64,000 nucleotides of DNA from Pachyrhynchus sulphureomaculatus (taxonomy: Eukaryota > Arthropoda > Insecta > Coleoptera > Curculionidae), in assembly GCA_019049505.1 (NCBI GenBank), contig CM032448.1, positions 52,376,826 through 52,440,825 on the forward strand, written 5' to 3'. The translations under genes and the position numbers were made by a program. Below the pieces are notes generated by a model. It was not told the DNA's origin. It did not search any database and saw nothing but the letters and a program-made list of their open reading frames with translations. Shown one piece after another: positions 8,606 to 19,611 of this stretch (its first letter is position 1; every line of letters begins with the position of its first letter).

Positions 8606-9371
8606 CTACAACAATGTTTTTTTATACATATCTTGTAATACGGGAGTTAAAGTTGTTTCACACAATGCAATTCTTCTTTTGAAATGTTGTTGATTTATAA
8701 AGTCATGTGGCAGCATTCTGGATTTTCGGTAGGCAAACGTCCAAACATGCATCGTATGAAGTTGATTTTTCGTTTCATCAAAAGTTACCTTTTTCATAGA
8801 AATTTCTCTCCCTTAATTTTTGTTCCAGTTTTTCGGGATAAAGCAATAGGAGCTCTAACATAGTGCACACGTTCTCACTATTTGGGTTGTCCTTTGGTGA
8901 AAGAGTGCTATATATTTTCTCTAAACAATCTGCTTGGCAGAATAATGTGTTTTTAAAAATATAGAAGTAGTTCTTAAACTTTTGCTTTTGTAAAATAATT
9001 AACCTGTAGTCAATCAGAGGAATTTGTTCCCATAACCTGCAAACTGTTTCATTTCCCAAATACACCAATCCTTCATCTGTCATTATCTTCAAAATGGATA
9101 GCTGAGCAAAGTTTTCAAAATGTAGTGTCATATTTTTCAAGTATATAGATTCTTGAGGCAGGTTTGCTGATACCATGTAGTTTGCAATAACTTCCTGATA
9201 CTGTAGGAAGTCTCGCCAGTCCTCCCCGCTTAACGCCGCAGATTGATTTTTCTTTCCACACAATTCAATGCAGGGTTCAAAATCATTTTCGACACATAAA
9301 CCAATTTTTACAAATTTGTAATTTGATTTATTTAAAGGATATTCTGTAGAATTTATAACTATTCGACTCAT
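8606..9371 (-). pseudogene. Polinton unknown protein of about 255 residues (frame break)
   Basis: The main frame starts at the ATG at 9371 ('MSRIVINSTEYPLNKSNYKF') and runs to 8778. An overlapping frame 8797-8606 continues the protein ('MKKVTFDETKNQ' to 'LQDMYKKTLL'), so one indel near 8785 is likely. Features: 'KIGLCVENDFEPCIELCGKK', 'WRDFLQYQEVI', a Leu-rich helix 'CTMLELLLLYPEKLEQKLRE', and a basic C-terminus. No P-loop or cysteine-protease triad is visible, so it does not supply the missing ATPase or protease. It is oriented towards the plus-strand capsid block, with transcripts converging at 8460-8605. Confidence 0.5.
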
Positions 9372-9549
9372 TACTGCAGGTGTTGTCTGCTTAAACACAT
9401 CGGAGGTGTTTTTTGTTATTCATCTTGATGAAAAACTCACTAAACCTTCGCCTAAACGACAACTTATATATTCCCTGTCTGTTAAGAGCTATGAAGGGGA
9501 GGGGTGGGGATGTGAAAATAAAGAATGAAAAATATTTATTTAGAATTTT

Positions 9550-9939
9550 TTAATAAATGTTTTTGTAATAAATTACAAATGTTATAAAAATGGTTATCAT
9601 GGACAACAATCCAAGTAGTGCTATAAATATATATAAAGTAGTACAGTTACACCTTAACTTATGCACAAATTGTATCCAATTTGAAAATTTTGCTGGTTGT
9701 TTATCAAACACATAATTTATTTTTAGGTAGTTAATGTCACTTATATCATTCTTAGTAACATTATATGTATACATAAATCTATTACCAGAAATGTAAACCA
9801 TTCTCATTGGTTTGTAACAATCAGTGTCATTCTGAATCTTACTAATGCAAATTTCAGCTCTAATTGAATTAGGCATGTGATTAACATATATTGTATTTCC
9901 AACCAAGGAGAACAGCACTATTAACAAAGAAGAGCTCAT
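9550..9939 (-). CDS. Polinton small type I membrane protein (129 residues)
   Basis: A complete frame starting at 9939. Residues 1-17 ('MSSSLLIVLFSLVGNTIYVN') form a signal peptide or N-terminal anchor. The middle holds four or five cysteines and N-glycosylation sites (NDT, NVT, NCT). Residues about 100-124 ('LYIFIALLGLLSMITIFITF') form a clear transmembrane helix with a very short tail. The pattern is a single-pass surface glycoprotein with a lumenal domain of about 80 residues. I do not recognise a family; it is too small for known class I or II fusogens. It lies just downstream of the polymerase gene on the same strand. Confidence 0.6.
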   Translation of the reverse strand: MSSSLLIVLFSLVGNTIYVNHMPNSIRAEICISKIQNDTDCYKPMRMVYISGNRFMYTYNVTKNDISDINYLKINYVFDKQPAKFSNWIQFVHKLRCNCTTLYIFIALLGLLSMITIFITFVIYYKNIY

Positions 9940-11716
9940 TGTTCTAACTAAATGCTAATGTTTCATACTACATGCTCAAAAGTAGAATTAGATAAAACTT
10001 GTTAAATATTCCAACATTTCATCCATGTCGACAATATCCCGATGCCCCATGCAAAAGTTTTTGTGCTATGTGGAAGAGAATATCTTTTATCATTGTGACT
10101 CGTCAAGGCTAGTGTATTTATTAAATTTGTATAAATATTGTGCATACTTGACTTAAACACGTACATTGTGCAGAAAACCTTCTTATCTTTTTCTACAACA
10201 TCTTTATAATCTGATAAATTTAACTGCTTTCTTTCACACACTTTACGGATGCCTTTCGCTTTTTTGTCTAAATTATCTTTTGATTTTACACAATAAGCTT
10301 TAGCACCAGTGCCATAAAAACTTTCTATAGGAACTCCTTTATATTCATCTTTAAATTTGTCAACTACCGATAAAGATATGGGCATATCATGAATATTTGG
10401 ATCGGAAAGTTAGAGGTGTCAATTTTTTCCAGATTTTGCTTCATGTCTTCATAAAAATTTTCGGTCTCAATTTCTAATATCAACGAGTCAGTATCCGTGT
10501 ACAATAAACTTACATTATCTCCATACTTTAATTTCAAATATCCGTAATAAAATTCATAAATTACAGTTTTTGCAATATTCAAGATACTCATTCCAACATA
10601 AATGGGTTCATTATATTCTATGCATACCTTTTGAAGTTGAATTGCTACTAAATTTTCAGAAAAAATCTTTAAACTGAGGCTTTGCAATTAATTTTTCAGC
10701 ACATATCTTAGTACCTTCTCTCTCCCATTGCGATACTAGCTTAATATCTACGCGCGTATCGACATTCTCCATAGTTTTCCCAAAAAAACGCTGTTATTTG
10801 CTGATTTGTATGAATTTTTTTTCAAATTTATTTTTTGAAGCATTTCTTAAATTAGTGTTTAAGTCAATGTATTTAGCTAGCCAGGAAGATTGGGTAAATT
10901 TAATTCCTCTATGTATTTTTAAAAGTTTAAGTCCGAATTTTAAACATTGTTTTAAGGAGCGATATTGAATAATATAGTTACTCTTATTATTTAAATTTGG
11001 AATTAATTTAGAGTATTTTGAAATTGGTGGTGTAAACTGTTCGGGACAGAATGGAAAGTCGTTATGATTGTCATGTAAATAATGAGGATATTCTAAGTCA
11101 ACTTCAAAAACATACCCGATAGATGATGTATCTGAAAGTTCTAAAATATTAATTTCTTTAATTTCATCCTCAGAAAGCCAAACAAAATTCTTTTCTGGTA
11201 ATAACTGCTTCATTGCAAAGCCATACAAGTTTGTTGCATCTAAATATGCAATATATTTTGTTGCCCTTTTTGGATCAAAATTATCAAGAAAAGGATTATT
11301 GGCTTCAGATTTGCGAGATGTGCAAGTACTAACTCCACCACGAACTCCTTTTTTGAAGGAATGAAGCATATCAGGATCTGTCAACAAGTCTAGTTCTACG
11401 TTTGTAAATTTCATCATGGCGTCCCAACACATAGAAGGACTAGTAACATAATTGGCCGGATCTAATTTATAAGTTTTATAACAAGTATTTCTATAGTTTT
11501 CGAATATATCAGCTAAAAGTAAAACATCGGATTTTAAATAAATATCAGAATATTCACCTAACGTTGAACAATTAAATACTGCCCAAACCTCTTGAGCTCT
11601 TTGATAATCTTCAGCAGAAATATTCTCGTCAATTAAATTATTATAAAACTTATCAATAGACGGCAAACATTTGTCGCCTAATTTGTCAAGAGAATTAACG
11701 TAAGAATATGGAAATA

Positions 11717-12419
11717 CAGTAGAATCTCACAAATTAGAACCACTTTGTGCACCGGGCAGTTCGAATTTCTGAAAAAGTTCGAAAAGTTTTTCTGGACATT
11801 TTTTTTTACAGAAAATGATAAAATTATAATAAAACTAGTTATGTAAGTTTTATTTTAACACAAAACAGTTTTTATTTATTAACATTTAATTATTTGAACA
11901 TATTAAATTCATTCATAGAAAAACAATTTAATTGGTTTTTAACATAAAATCAGTAATACTTGTTTGTTTTTTTGATTTATTTAAACTGGATACAACTTTC
12001 ACACGTATGAACACTTCACTTTGATCTTCAGTCGTCAACTGACCCAAATTTGTACAAGCATATCAAATTTCACACGCATATGACCGAATTGTACACACCA
12101 CGAATAACTCGGTGATTCCCCGTTTTATTTTTACTTTAATGAGCGGAAAAAAAATAATTTGTAGTGAAAATACAAAAAAAAAAGTAAAAAAACTTCCAGA
12201 AATTAGAACCCCCTGTTCTAATTTTAGAGCGTTTAATTTGGTTTTTCGCCTATTTAGTTCAAAATCATAGAAAAAAAAAAATTTTCTAGTGGAAATAAAA
12301 ACCAAAAAAAAAACAACACTTCCAGAAATTAGAACCACAGGTTCTAATTTCGGAGCGTCCAATACATTGAAATGGCCGATTCTAATTTCTGGACGGTTCA
12401 AATTTGTGATATTCTACTG
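11717..12419. mobile_element. 703-bp pogo/Tigger-type MITE with TA duplication
   Basis: Ends are CAGTAGAATCTCACAAATTA at the left and, inverted, CAGTAGAATATCACAAATTT at the right. TA flanks it at 11715-11716 and 12420-12421. The CAGT start and TA target are those of the pogo/Tigger branch of Tc1/mariner. It has no transposase, so it is non-autonomous. The interior repeats a unit of about 100 bp containing CTTCCAGAAATTAGAACC (12193, 12317) plus A-rich runs. Removing it with one TA leaves the polymerase reading frame unbroken. Confidence 0.88.
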
Positions 12420-12551
12420 TACTCCTTTTTGTCTGATATAGTAAAATTGCCTTTCGCCTGAAAAATGTTTCTTTATTTCAAGACACTGAGCGTCTTCTAG
12501 AGTATTTGACAGCGATTCTAGAGATTCTGGTAGAAACTGAAAGGAATCTAT

Positions 12552-14714
12552 TTTTTTTTTTTTTTTTTTATTGGTCTAGCACACGTGCTGCAGGGAAGTC
12601 CCTAAAGCGCTCCAGGAGCGGCACGAGTGCGGAAAAAGCGATTCACGTTGTTCTTGAATCGCTGTAAATTGTACTCGGTGGGAAACACAGCGCTGGGCAA
12701 ATTATTCCAAAGGGATGACGTTCTCCATATAAAAGATTGCTTGAAAAGCGTCGTACGCGGAGTAACAAGCTGAACCTCATACGGATGCGAAGCACCAGCG
12801 CGACGTGTATTTCTAACATGCACCGCTTTGGGAGGAATTAAGCGGGCTACATCCTTCGAACACTTTCCATGAAAATACTTGTAGAACAGACTCAAGTCGC
12901 CAACCGTTCTTCGATGTTCCAGCGAATCAAGGCCGCCGGTCAATTCCGGGTCCCCAACCAGACGGACCGCTCTTCTCTGAACAGAATCCAACAAATGCAG
13001 TGTATATTTGGGAGCGGAGCCCCAAACGTGGGAGCAGTATTCCATAGTTGGTCGAATTTGGGCTTTGTAAAGAATTAACAGTTGCTGTGAGGTGTAAAGC
13101 TTTCTGGTTCTAAATAATATTCCCAATTTTTGAGAATCTCTCCTTGCTATGCCTGCAACATGTTCATGCCAAGACATATTTGCTCCCAAACTAACGCCCA
13201 ACAAATTGAGCGACGATGCTAGGGGAATGGAGTGCCCCGACATAACTATGTCGGGTTCAGCAACGTTAACTTTTTTAGAAAAAACTGCCGCTTGGGTTTT
13301 TGTAGCGTTAAATTCCACTTGGTTACTGTTACCCCAAGATAGAATTTCTTCCAGGTCTTTGTTAAGTTGAACGACCTCCTGCTGTCTGCGGATATTCGCC
13401 TGAGCAGCCGATGTCCGAGCGTTCAAGGTGAATGAAGAGACAAGCGTACTGTCGTCTGCAAAGCTATAGATTGGATTCCCGGTCTTTTCCAGCAGATCGT
13501 TAATGTAAATGAGAAAGAGAGTAGGAGACAGTATGGAGCCCTGGGGTACACACGGCGTTGATAGTGAGGGTGTTAGAAAGAAATCCGTCGACCGCCACTC
13601 GTAAAGAACGCTCTCTGAGGAAACATGAGAGCCACAAACAGAACCTTTCAGACATACCATAAGAGCGCAACTTAGCCAACAGTCCATCGTGCCAAACACG
13701 GTCGAATGCCTTGGATATGTCAAGAGCAACCGCTCGAGATTCTCCAAAGTGTTCAATTGCGTTGTTCCAAACATGTGTTACATAAGTCAGAAGATCTCCT
13801 GTTGATCTATGTTTACGAAAACCATATTGGTGATCGCTAATAATATTGAATCGTTCAAGATATTTTAGAAGATGCTCATTGATAACCTTTTCCATGACTT
13901 TCGATATTATTGAAAGCAGTGCAACTGGTCGGTAGTTATTTGGCAAGGTCTTCTTACCTTTTTTAGGTATCGGCTGAACCGTGGCACATTTCCAGCAGGA
14001 CGGAAATATTCCCTTTCTGTAGGATAGGTTAAAAAGTCTACAGAAAACTGGTGTTAGTTCCCTTGCACAGTTTTTGAGAACTATGGCAGGTATTCCGTCA
14101 GCGCCAGAAGCCTTCTTGGTGTCTAACTTCATTAAAATACGCTTTATGATGCGCTGTCTGAAGATAACATCGGGCATCCTTGACTGCAATATGGGAATAG
14201 TAGGTGGCGTTTTTCCTTGGAAATCGACAGTAGAATGTGAAGCAAAGAGTTCAGCCAACAAGTTCGCTCTCTCAACAGGTGTGGTTGCAATGGAATTATC
14301 TGGCCGTGTGAGTGGTGGTATGGTGGATTTGGTAAAGTTTTGACTAACTGCCTTAGCGACTGCCCAAAAGGACCTGGAATTGTTGGGACAAGCGAGAAGT
14401 TTGTTTCCAATTCGTTGATTGTGTGCCTCCTTGGTTTCGTCGATAATTCCCTTGCATCTGTTCCGGGCATGAACAAAGATATTTCGATTTAAGGTGTTAG
14501 GATTTTCACGCCATTGCCGGTAGGCAATATGTTTAGAAGCAACAGCTTCTTTGCATTTTCGGTCGAACCAAGGTTTGCCGTTGGAGGAGCATTTCTTCGA
14601 AAAAGGGATGTAAGCTTCCATACCAGCCAAAATAACATCGGAGACCTCCCTGGCGCAGTCAGATCGGTTATCGGATCGAAAACAAACGTCCATCCAAGGG
14701 AAAGTTCGAACCGT
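12552..14714 (-). mobile_element. 5'-truncated LINE inserted in the polymerase gene (L-2)
   Basis: The element ends in 19 A on the minus strand (T run 12552-12570) and begins near 14714, where polymerase sequence resumes at GAACCGTAAATTT. It keeps the linker after the endonuclease and the whole RT region, but not the endonuclease itself, so it is 5' truncated. No clear target duplication is visible. The clade is not certain; the C-terminal block resembles CR1/Jockey-like insect LINEs. Confidence 0.85.
12602..14693 (-). pseudogene. L-2 reverse transcriptase (one frameshift)
   Basis: The N-terminal frame 14693-13550 carries 'KASGADGIPAIVLKNCA', 'NNYRPVALLSIISKVMEK', 'YGFRKHRSTGDLL' and 'ALDISKAFDRVWH' (motif A). 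The C-terminal frame 13560-12602 carries 'VPQGSILSPTLFLIYINDLL' and 'SFADDSTLV' (FADD catalytic motif), then the thumb and a conserved tail 'RNTRRAGASHPYEV'. A 1-2 base indel just before the VPQGS block separates them. Apart from this the catalytic residues are intact, so this insertion is younger than the Polinton. Confidence 0.82.
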
Positions 14715-16175
14715 GAACCGTAAATTTAATTTAACACTTTCCTTTTTTTATTTTGGCTGTCATATTTACCAACAATAATTTGTTTATTAAATGAAATATA
14801 TTTTTCTTTGTTTTGAGCAATGACACTAATATTTTCTTTGTTGTTACACAACGATTTTATAAATAAATGGGAATCGTAATTTTTTAAATTATGAAGAATT
14901 ATTGGAATGTAATTTGGAGTTTTGAAATGTAAATTACAAATAGAATGAGCTGCTCCACGATAATTTCCAGTTATATGACAATGATCCATACATTTTACAA
15001 AGTTTCCCACTGAAAATGGTTTTTTTTTTCGCATAAATAGCAGACAATTGCATTATGATATTCATCCTGCTGCGAAGGGTTTAATTTATTCATCGGCTTT
15101 TGATTTATTAAATAATTATTATAAAGGTTTTTTTACATCTTGTTCAATAAATTCAATAAACTTTTTTGCACAATCGGCCCCGCGATAAAGTTTCAACGAC
15201 ACAAGATTTTAATCAAATGAAGATTTAATGTAGTAAGCGAATGAATATGGTATATGTTCAGCAGTTTTAATGGTATATGATACTGAATTAAGTGCCGATT
15301 GTTTATTTTCAATATTTTTTAAGTAGCACTCAAAATCGGCATAAATTACGAAAGGGCATTTATATTGCTTTTGAATATTTTCAAATTTTAAAACGTTTGT
15401 TTGGATCTGATTTCCAAACTTATCTAAAGTCATATTATCTGAAGGAAATTCTATTCGAACAAAATTGCAATCATGTTCTAAGTGTCTATTTAGTTTTTTT
15501 TTTTCTGTACCAAAATATTGCAAGCATCCGTCGCATAAATGTTTTCTTATTTTCTTTTTTGATAATTGCTTAAATGACAATTTAGATAAATCTTTTATCC
15601 AACAATAATGGCTATTACCATCGTGAGAAATAATTATAAGTAGATTTATATGTAAATCTTTTTTGTTAATGTTGTAGTGTAAAGGCCCAACAATTTCATA
15701 TGCATATGCACCATCTCTAAAAAATTTTTCAATTCCATAAACGTTTATGGACAAATTATTATTCCTTTCAAATGTGCTAATTTGCTTTAATTCGACCGGA
15801 AAATGTATACCTGTGAAATCGAAGATAGTTCGGAAGTCCGGATAAGAGGAGGTTTTTCTAGGGTTCCCTATGGGCTTACATACTGCCGAAACAACAGTCC
15901 ATGCGAAACAGCAGTAATCTTCATTCATGACGTTGACTAAGCTGCCCCGAAACTCTGGAATTGGAATGTAGAATTTGTTGTAATATCCAACCTAAAAGAA
16001 AAAATAAATATTTAGTATTAAAAATGTAACACTTTCCCTACTTGAAATAAAGCATTAACGATAAAATAGAAATACCCAATTTACCTGAGTCGCGTTCCGG
16101 TAGTTCATCAGCTTTGGTCGATAACGTCTTGAATAAATCGTCATACAATTCATCTAAATTAGTCGTCTCAGTCAC

Positions 16176-16177
<2 letters not shown>

Positions 16178-16269
<92 letters not shown>
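16178..16269. repeat. (AT)n microsatellite in polymerase intron 1
   Basis: About 46 AT units, located in intron 1 of the polymerase gene (16154-16318). It lies upstream of the TAG acceptor of exon 2. Confidence 0.95.
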
Positions 16270-16271
<2 letters not shown>

Positions 16272-16509
16272 CTATTATTTATCGAATTATTTAAGAATGT
16301 ATTTATAGGGATACTTACTATCAATTAAATGGTCATCTAGGTTTAAAGGTGTGTCTGTGCTCAAACATATTTCCTTGAGGTGTCTTACGGCATGCTGTCT
16401 CAGTTTAAATTCTTTGAGGCATAGTGTGCATAGGAAAGCCATTTTAAACTGTGTGAAACACTTTTGCGTATTTTTAAATAAGAAAACTTATCCCCCCTTC
16501 CCGCAAAAG

Positions 16510-17987
16510 TTAATACTCTTTTAAATTTTGACCAAAGCAGGGGCTAAAAAATATATTTCCTAAATTTAGAAGAAGTTCCCCCTGCCTTTTTATTGCATTT
16601 TTCACATCTCTTAGACTTGAATTACATAAATTATTGCATACATTATCAAAATTGAAGTGATTATACACCATCGATTTCAATGTTGCAGAACCACGTCTTG
16701 CTTCATCCTCAGATAATGAAGCTTTAGATTTAGCATATAAAAATTGATCTAATTCACTTCTAATAGGATCTTTGAAGGAACAGTTCTTTTTTTGGTTTAA
16801 CGGATTTTTTAAAACAGAATTAGTTTTAACCCTTTTAACCCCGCAACTTTCTGAAGGCTCAGATGCAGGACGTTTAGTACCTAACTTTATTTGATTCAAG
16901 CTCTGAGAACTTGTTTCAAATAAATTTTCGGAAGTTTCATTCTGAATTTGAGCTTCCAAAATTCCGTTGGGGTTAAATTCAGGCTTAAATTTGGGTTGCT
17001 GAAATTGTAGAGGGTACTGAACTTTAATGCAATTTTCAGCCTCAAAATGCACTTGAATTTCCTGTCCAATTTCAACTACCAAAATTTCGTCAAAATTAAT
17101 TTTGGGTTTAATTTTTCTTTTCTGAAATTGTAGTGGATACTGAAGTTTACTGTGATTGCAATTTTCAACCACAGAATACACCTCAATATCCCCTTCAATT
17201 TCAGAAACCTTTTTATTAAAAACATTTACAGATTTAGCAGAGAAATGTAAATTAGGTGTTGGTGTACACTCCTCATCGGAAATTTTAATTATAGAAACTT
17301 TCTCTGCCGAATTTTCTTTTACATCGACAGAAATAGAAGAATGTAGCGTAATTCGCCCCCACTCAGAAACTTCTTGAATCGTTTCCCCCAAATTTGTTCC
17401 AACTACATTTGAAGCCTCAGAAATGGGTGAAGCTAAACAGACATATATATCGCGTTTTTGATAATCTTGTTCACAAACCCCTTGTTCCTTTGAATTAAAA
17501 CAATTTTGAAAAGCATCTTCACGTTTTTGATCCCCTTGTTCCATTGAATTAAAATAAATTTGAAAATCATCTGAACTATTGTCACACAAATCGGCAATAT
17601 TTATTGTTGACTCATGAGGATTTTCAAACTCCTCGGCATCATTCAAAATTCTAATAAGTTGATTTAAGACATCTGTATGATTCTCGCTAATTTCTAACAA
17701 GTTATTATTTGTCTGCTTAACTTCACCCATTTCTGATTCATTCACATCCATTTTAAAATCATTAGTTCCCCCTGAAACTTTTGAATATAAGAAATCCTCT
17801 TGCCCCATTAAATTAATATAATTTTGAAAGCCATCTCCCCCCGAATTATTTACATTTAAATCTATTTCTGTCATTTTTTCCTCAAGCTGTTCCCCCCCGT
17901 TAACCCACAAAAAGGACAGTCCATAAGATCGTGAACCTTGCAAGCGTATTTTAAATTAAATTTAGTTAAGTCGATTAAAGAACTCAT
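16510..17987 (-). pseudogene. Polinton acidic repeat protein with zinc-like N-terminus (frame break)
   Basis: I do not recognise this gene. The best start is the ATG at 17987 ('MSSLIDLTKFNLKYACKVHD'), followed by 'DCPFCG', a CxxC zinc-type motif. The frame is lost at a run of seven G near 17900 and continues as a frame to 16510, whose first in-frame ATG is 17874. The body is acidic and disordered with two repeat families. 'FNSMEQG...' / 'FNSKEQG' occurs near residues 150-180, and a unit of about 40 residues occurs twice ('LQYPLQFQKRKIKPKINF' and 'VQYPLQFQQPKFKPEF'). The C-terminal 80 residues look folded ('RRGSATLKSMVYNHFNFD'). Total length is about 490. It lies upstream of the polymerase gene on the same strand; a regulatory or terminal-protein role would be speculation. 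Confidence 0.5.
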
Positions 17988-18350
17988 TATAAAATAGAAA
18001 TATAGAAATAAAAATTTAAGTTCAAGTTAAAGTTAATTTAAAAAGAAATTACAAACCAAAAACCTAATATGTACAGCCACACACAAAGGCACAAAGTATG
18101 ATTTATATACACTGAAAGCCACACAGAAAGGCGCAAAGTATATTTTATGAATGTATGCACAAACTCAGACTAAACGAACGAATACATACGACGCGGTTTT
18201 ATATAAACAGGTACGCCTGGTACCGCATGGTACGCCTGGTACCGCTTGGTACCATGATGCTCTGCTACGGCGAACGGATTAAAGTCCCTCGTCCAGAGGT
18301 CAAGTCAAGGTGAACATGATTAGTCTAGATATATATTTCATTTTTTTTTT

Positions 18351-18381
<31 letters not shown>

Positions 18382-18622
18382 TTTTTTTCGATTTTTATAT
18401 TTTTTGATTTTTGAGGTTTTTTTTTCACCCATGCGCGGCGCATGTAGACATGCGCAGTTGGGTCAGATCGAACGAGGACACCCATTGGCATCGGATTTCA
18501 AGGTAGGGCTTTGGGTTGGTACTTCGTATCTCTTTATATTGCCCGGTAATGCTTCAGTTCTTCAGTATCTACAAACTTAAATATCTTAACTGATTTTAGA
18601 AAGAAAAAATACTTAATCTAAA
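17988..18622. promoter_or_regulatory. divergent intergenic region with tandem repeats
   Basis: Between the minus-strand start at 17987 and the plus-strand start at 18623. It holds a diverged tandem repeat of about 42 bp (18072-18155, unit with CACAAAGTAT), a 19-bp tandem repeat GGTACGCCTGGTACCGCAT (18210-18256), a long T-rich stretch (18342-18425) and a GC-rich ATGCGCGGCGCAT palindrome (18429-18441). TTTATATT at 18533-18540 followed by an arthropod initiator TCAGT at 18562-18566 is a plausible core promoter for the plus-strand gene. Confidence 0.45.
18210..18256. repeat. 19-bp GGTACC-rich tandem repeat
   Basis: Units at 18210-18228 and 18229-18247 differ by one or two bases; a third partial copy follows. 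Each contains the palindrome GGTACC. Confidence 0.85.
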
Positions 18623-19207
18623 ATGGAAAGTTATGATGAGTGTTCTTCGATGTACTCGGGCGAGACAATTATTTGGCCGCCTATTAATTTTTTGTGCAGT
18701 TTAGAACGTTTATGGGGTATTCCTTAAGAAGTTGTAAAAGTTTGTAAACAAATTGACTCAACAGTGCTTTTCGCTCTCCTGCATGATGGTACGGAAATTT
18801 ACGAATTTCAAGCGAAAGATGAAAATGTGCCGAATCTTCTAAGAGGTGGGATACAAATCTACAATTCCGCACCGCTCACTAACAACCCCTTAATCTCAGT
18901 AATGTGGCAATCAACAGGAATGACGTCGCCGATGGAGCCACAAACATCGACAGCAATGGCGTCGTTAATAGAGCAATCAACATTGACAGAAATGGTATTT
19001 TCAATGGAGCCCTCAACATCAAGCAATGAATGGTCCCTAAATAAATATCTGGAATCAATACTGAAAAACCCATTGGAAATACCGCTGGAAGATGCTGTCC
19101 CAGACGTTGTTGAGGAACAGCCACCAATACCTAGCAAGCGACAACCTAGCAGGCGACAGCCTAGCAGGCATTGCAAAAGCCCTTTTAATTATAAATATGA
19201 TTTTTAA
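18623..19207 (+). pseudogene. Polinton plus-strand gene near the right terminus (one in-frame stop)
   Basis: I do not recognise this gene. The frame starts at the ATG at 18623 ('MESYDECSSMYSGETIIWPP') and is open to 19207 except for one TAA at 18725. The product would be 194 residues. The N-terminal part has a likely folded region ('ALLHDGTEIYEFQAKDE'). The middle is Thr/Ser/Met-rich with repeated 'MEPQTST'/'MEPSTSS'-type units. The C-terminus is basic ('SKRQPSRRQPSRH'), with a KRQPSRR repeat that may be a nuclear signal. AATAAA follows at 19291. It is the only plus-strand gene in the right third and has its own promoter candidate. Confidence 0.5.
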
Positions 19208-19362
19208 AATAAGATTTTTTAGAAATTTTTTAGAAAAATTTCAGTTTTTTCTTTTTAAAACTATATTTAGGGTATTTAAGTTTGTAGATTAAAATAAATA
19301 TCATTTTTAACGAATGTTTTATTTTTTCTTCTTTTAATATTATTTTTTCATCTCCAATGTCA

Positions 19363-19522
19363 TTAATCGACCAAATCGTTTTCACTATCTTCTTCTTCTT
19401 CAAAATTATTTTTATCAGTTAGTATAAGACAAGTTATGAACCAAATCTTTTTCCTTTCCGTCAAAATGTATAAATTCATCGCCATAAATAGAGACCATGT
19501 GTTCATTATTTGCGTCATTCAT
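19363..19522 (-). other. possible small acidic ORF (broken)
   Basis: A frame from the ATG at 19522 codes for 35 residues ('MNDANNEHMVSIYGDEFIHF') to 19415. The next frame continues with 'NNFEEEEDSENDLVD' to a stop at 19363. It may be a gene of about 50 residues with one indel. Support is weak. Confidence 0.25.
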
Positions 19523-19611
19523 AAGACAAGACGCTTATTATTTTTACAATTTAAAACTTCGTAAGCTGCCATTCTATCTATCTAGTTTCTAATACTTTTA
19601 GACTTTGCTTC

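Larger units (their letters stand above)
10002..16442 (-). pseudogene. protein-primed family B DNA polymerase of the Polinton, interrupted
   Basis: The replicative polymerase of the element. Exon 1 (16442-16319) codes for a C2H2-like N-terminus starting 'MAFLCTLCLKEFKLRQHAVR'. Exon 2 is 16153-16085. Exon 3 starts at 15991. Introns have GTAAGT/GTAAAT donors and TAG acceptors. Catalytic motifs survive in order: ExoI 'YADFECYL' (near 15345), ExoII 'HNLKNYDSHLF' (near 14870), ExoIII 'YLKSDVLLLADIFE' (near 11530), PolA 'YLDATNLYGFAM' (near 11240), PolB 'KTMENVDTR' (near 10770) and PolC 'YTDTDSLI' (near 10490). The gene is broken by a LINE (12552-14714), a MITE (11717-12419), a likely deletion near 15975 where the frame changes, a stop near 14727, and shifts near 10790, 10680 and 10375. 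Nothing suggests a functional product. Confidence 0.88.

Noticed and set aside
8606..9371. Possible identity as the missing protease or ATPase
   Set aside because: No Walker A or B motif and no His-Glu-Cys pattern of adenovirus-like proteases is visible.
12063..12401. ORF inside the MITE
   Set aside because: It spans the 100-bp repeats and A runs with no transposase motif.
16114..16308. Plus-strand frame over the AT repeat
   Set aside because: It encodes only an Ile-Tyr repeat from the microsatellite inside a polymerase intron.
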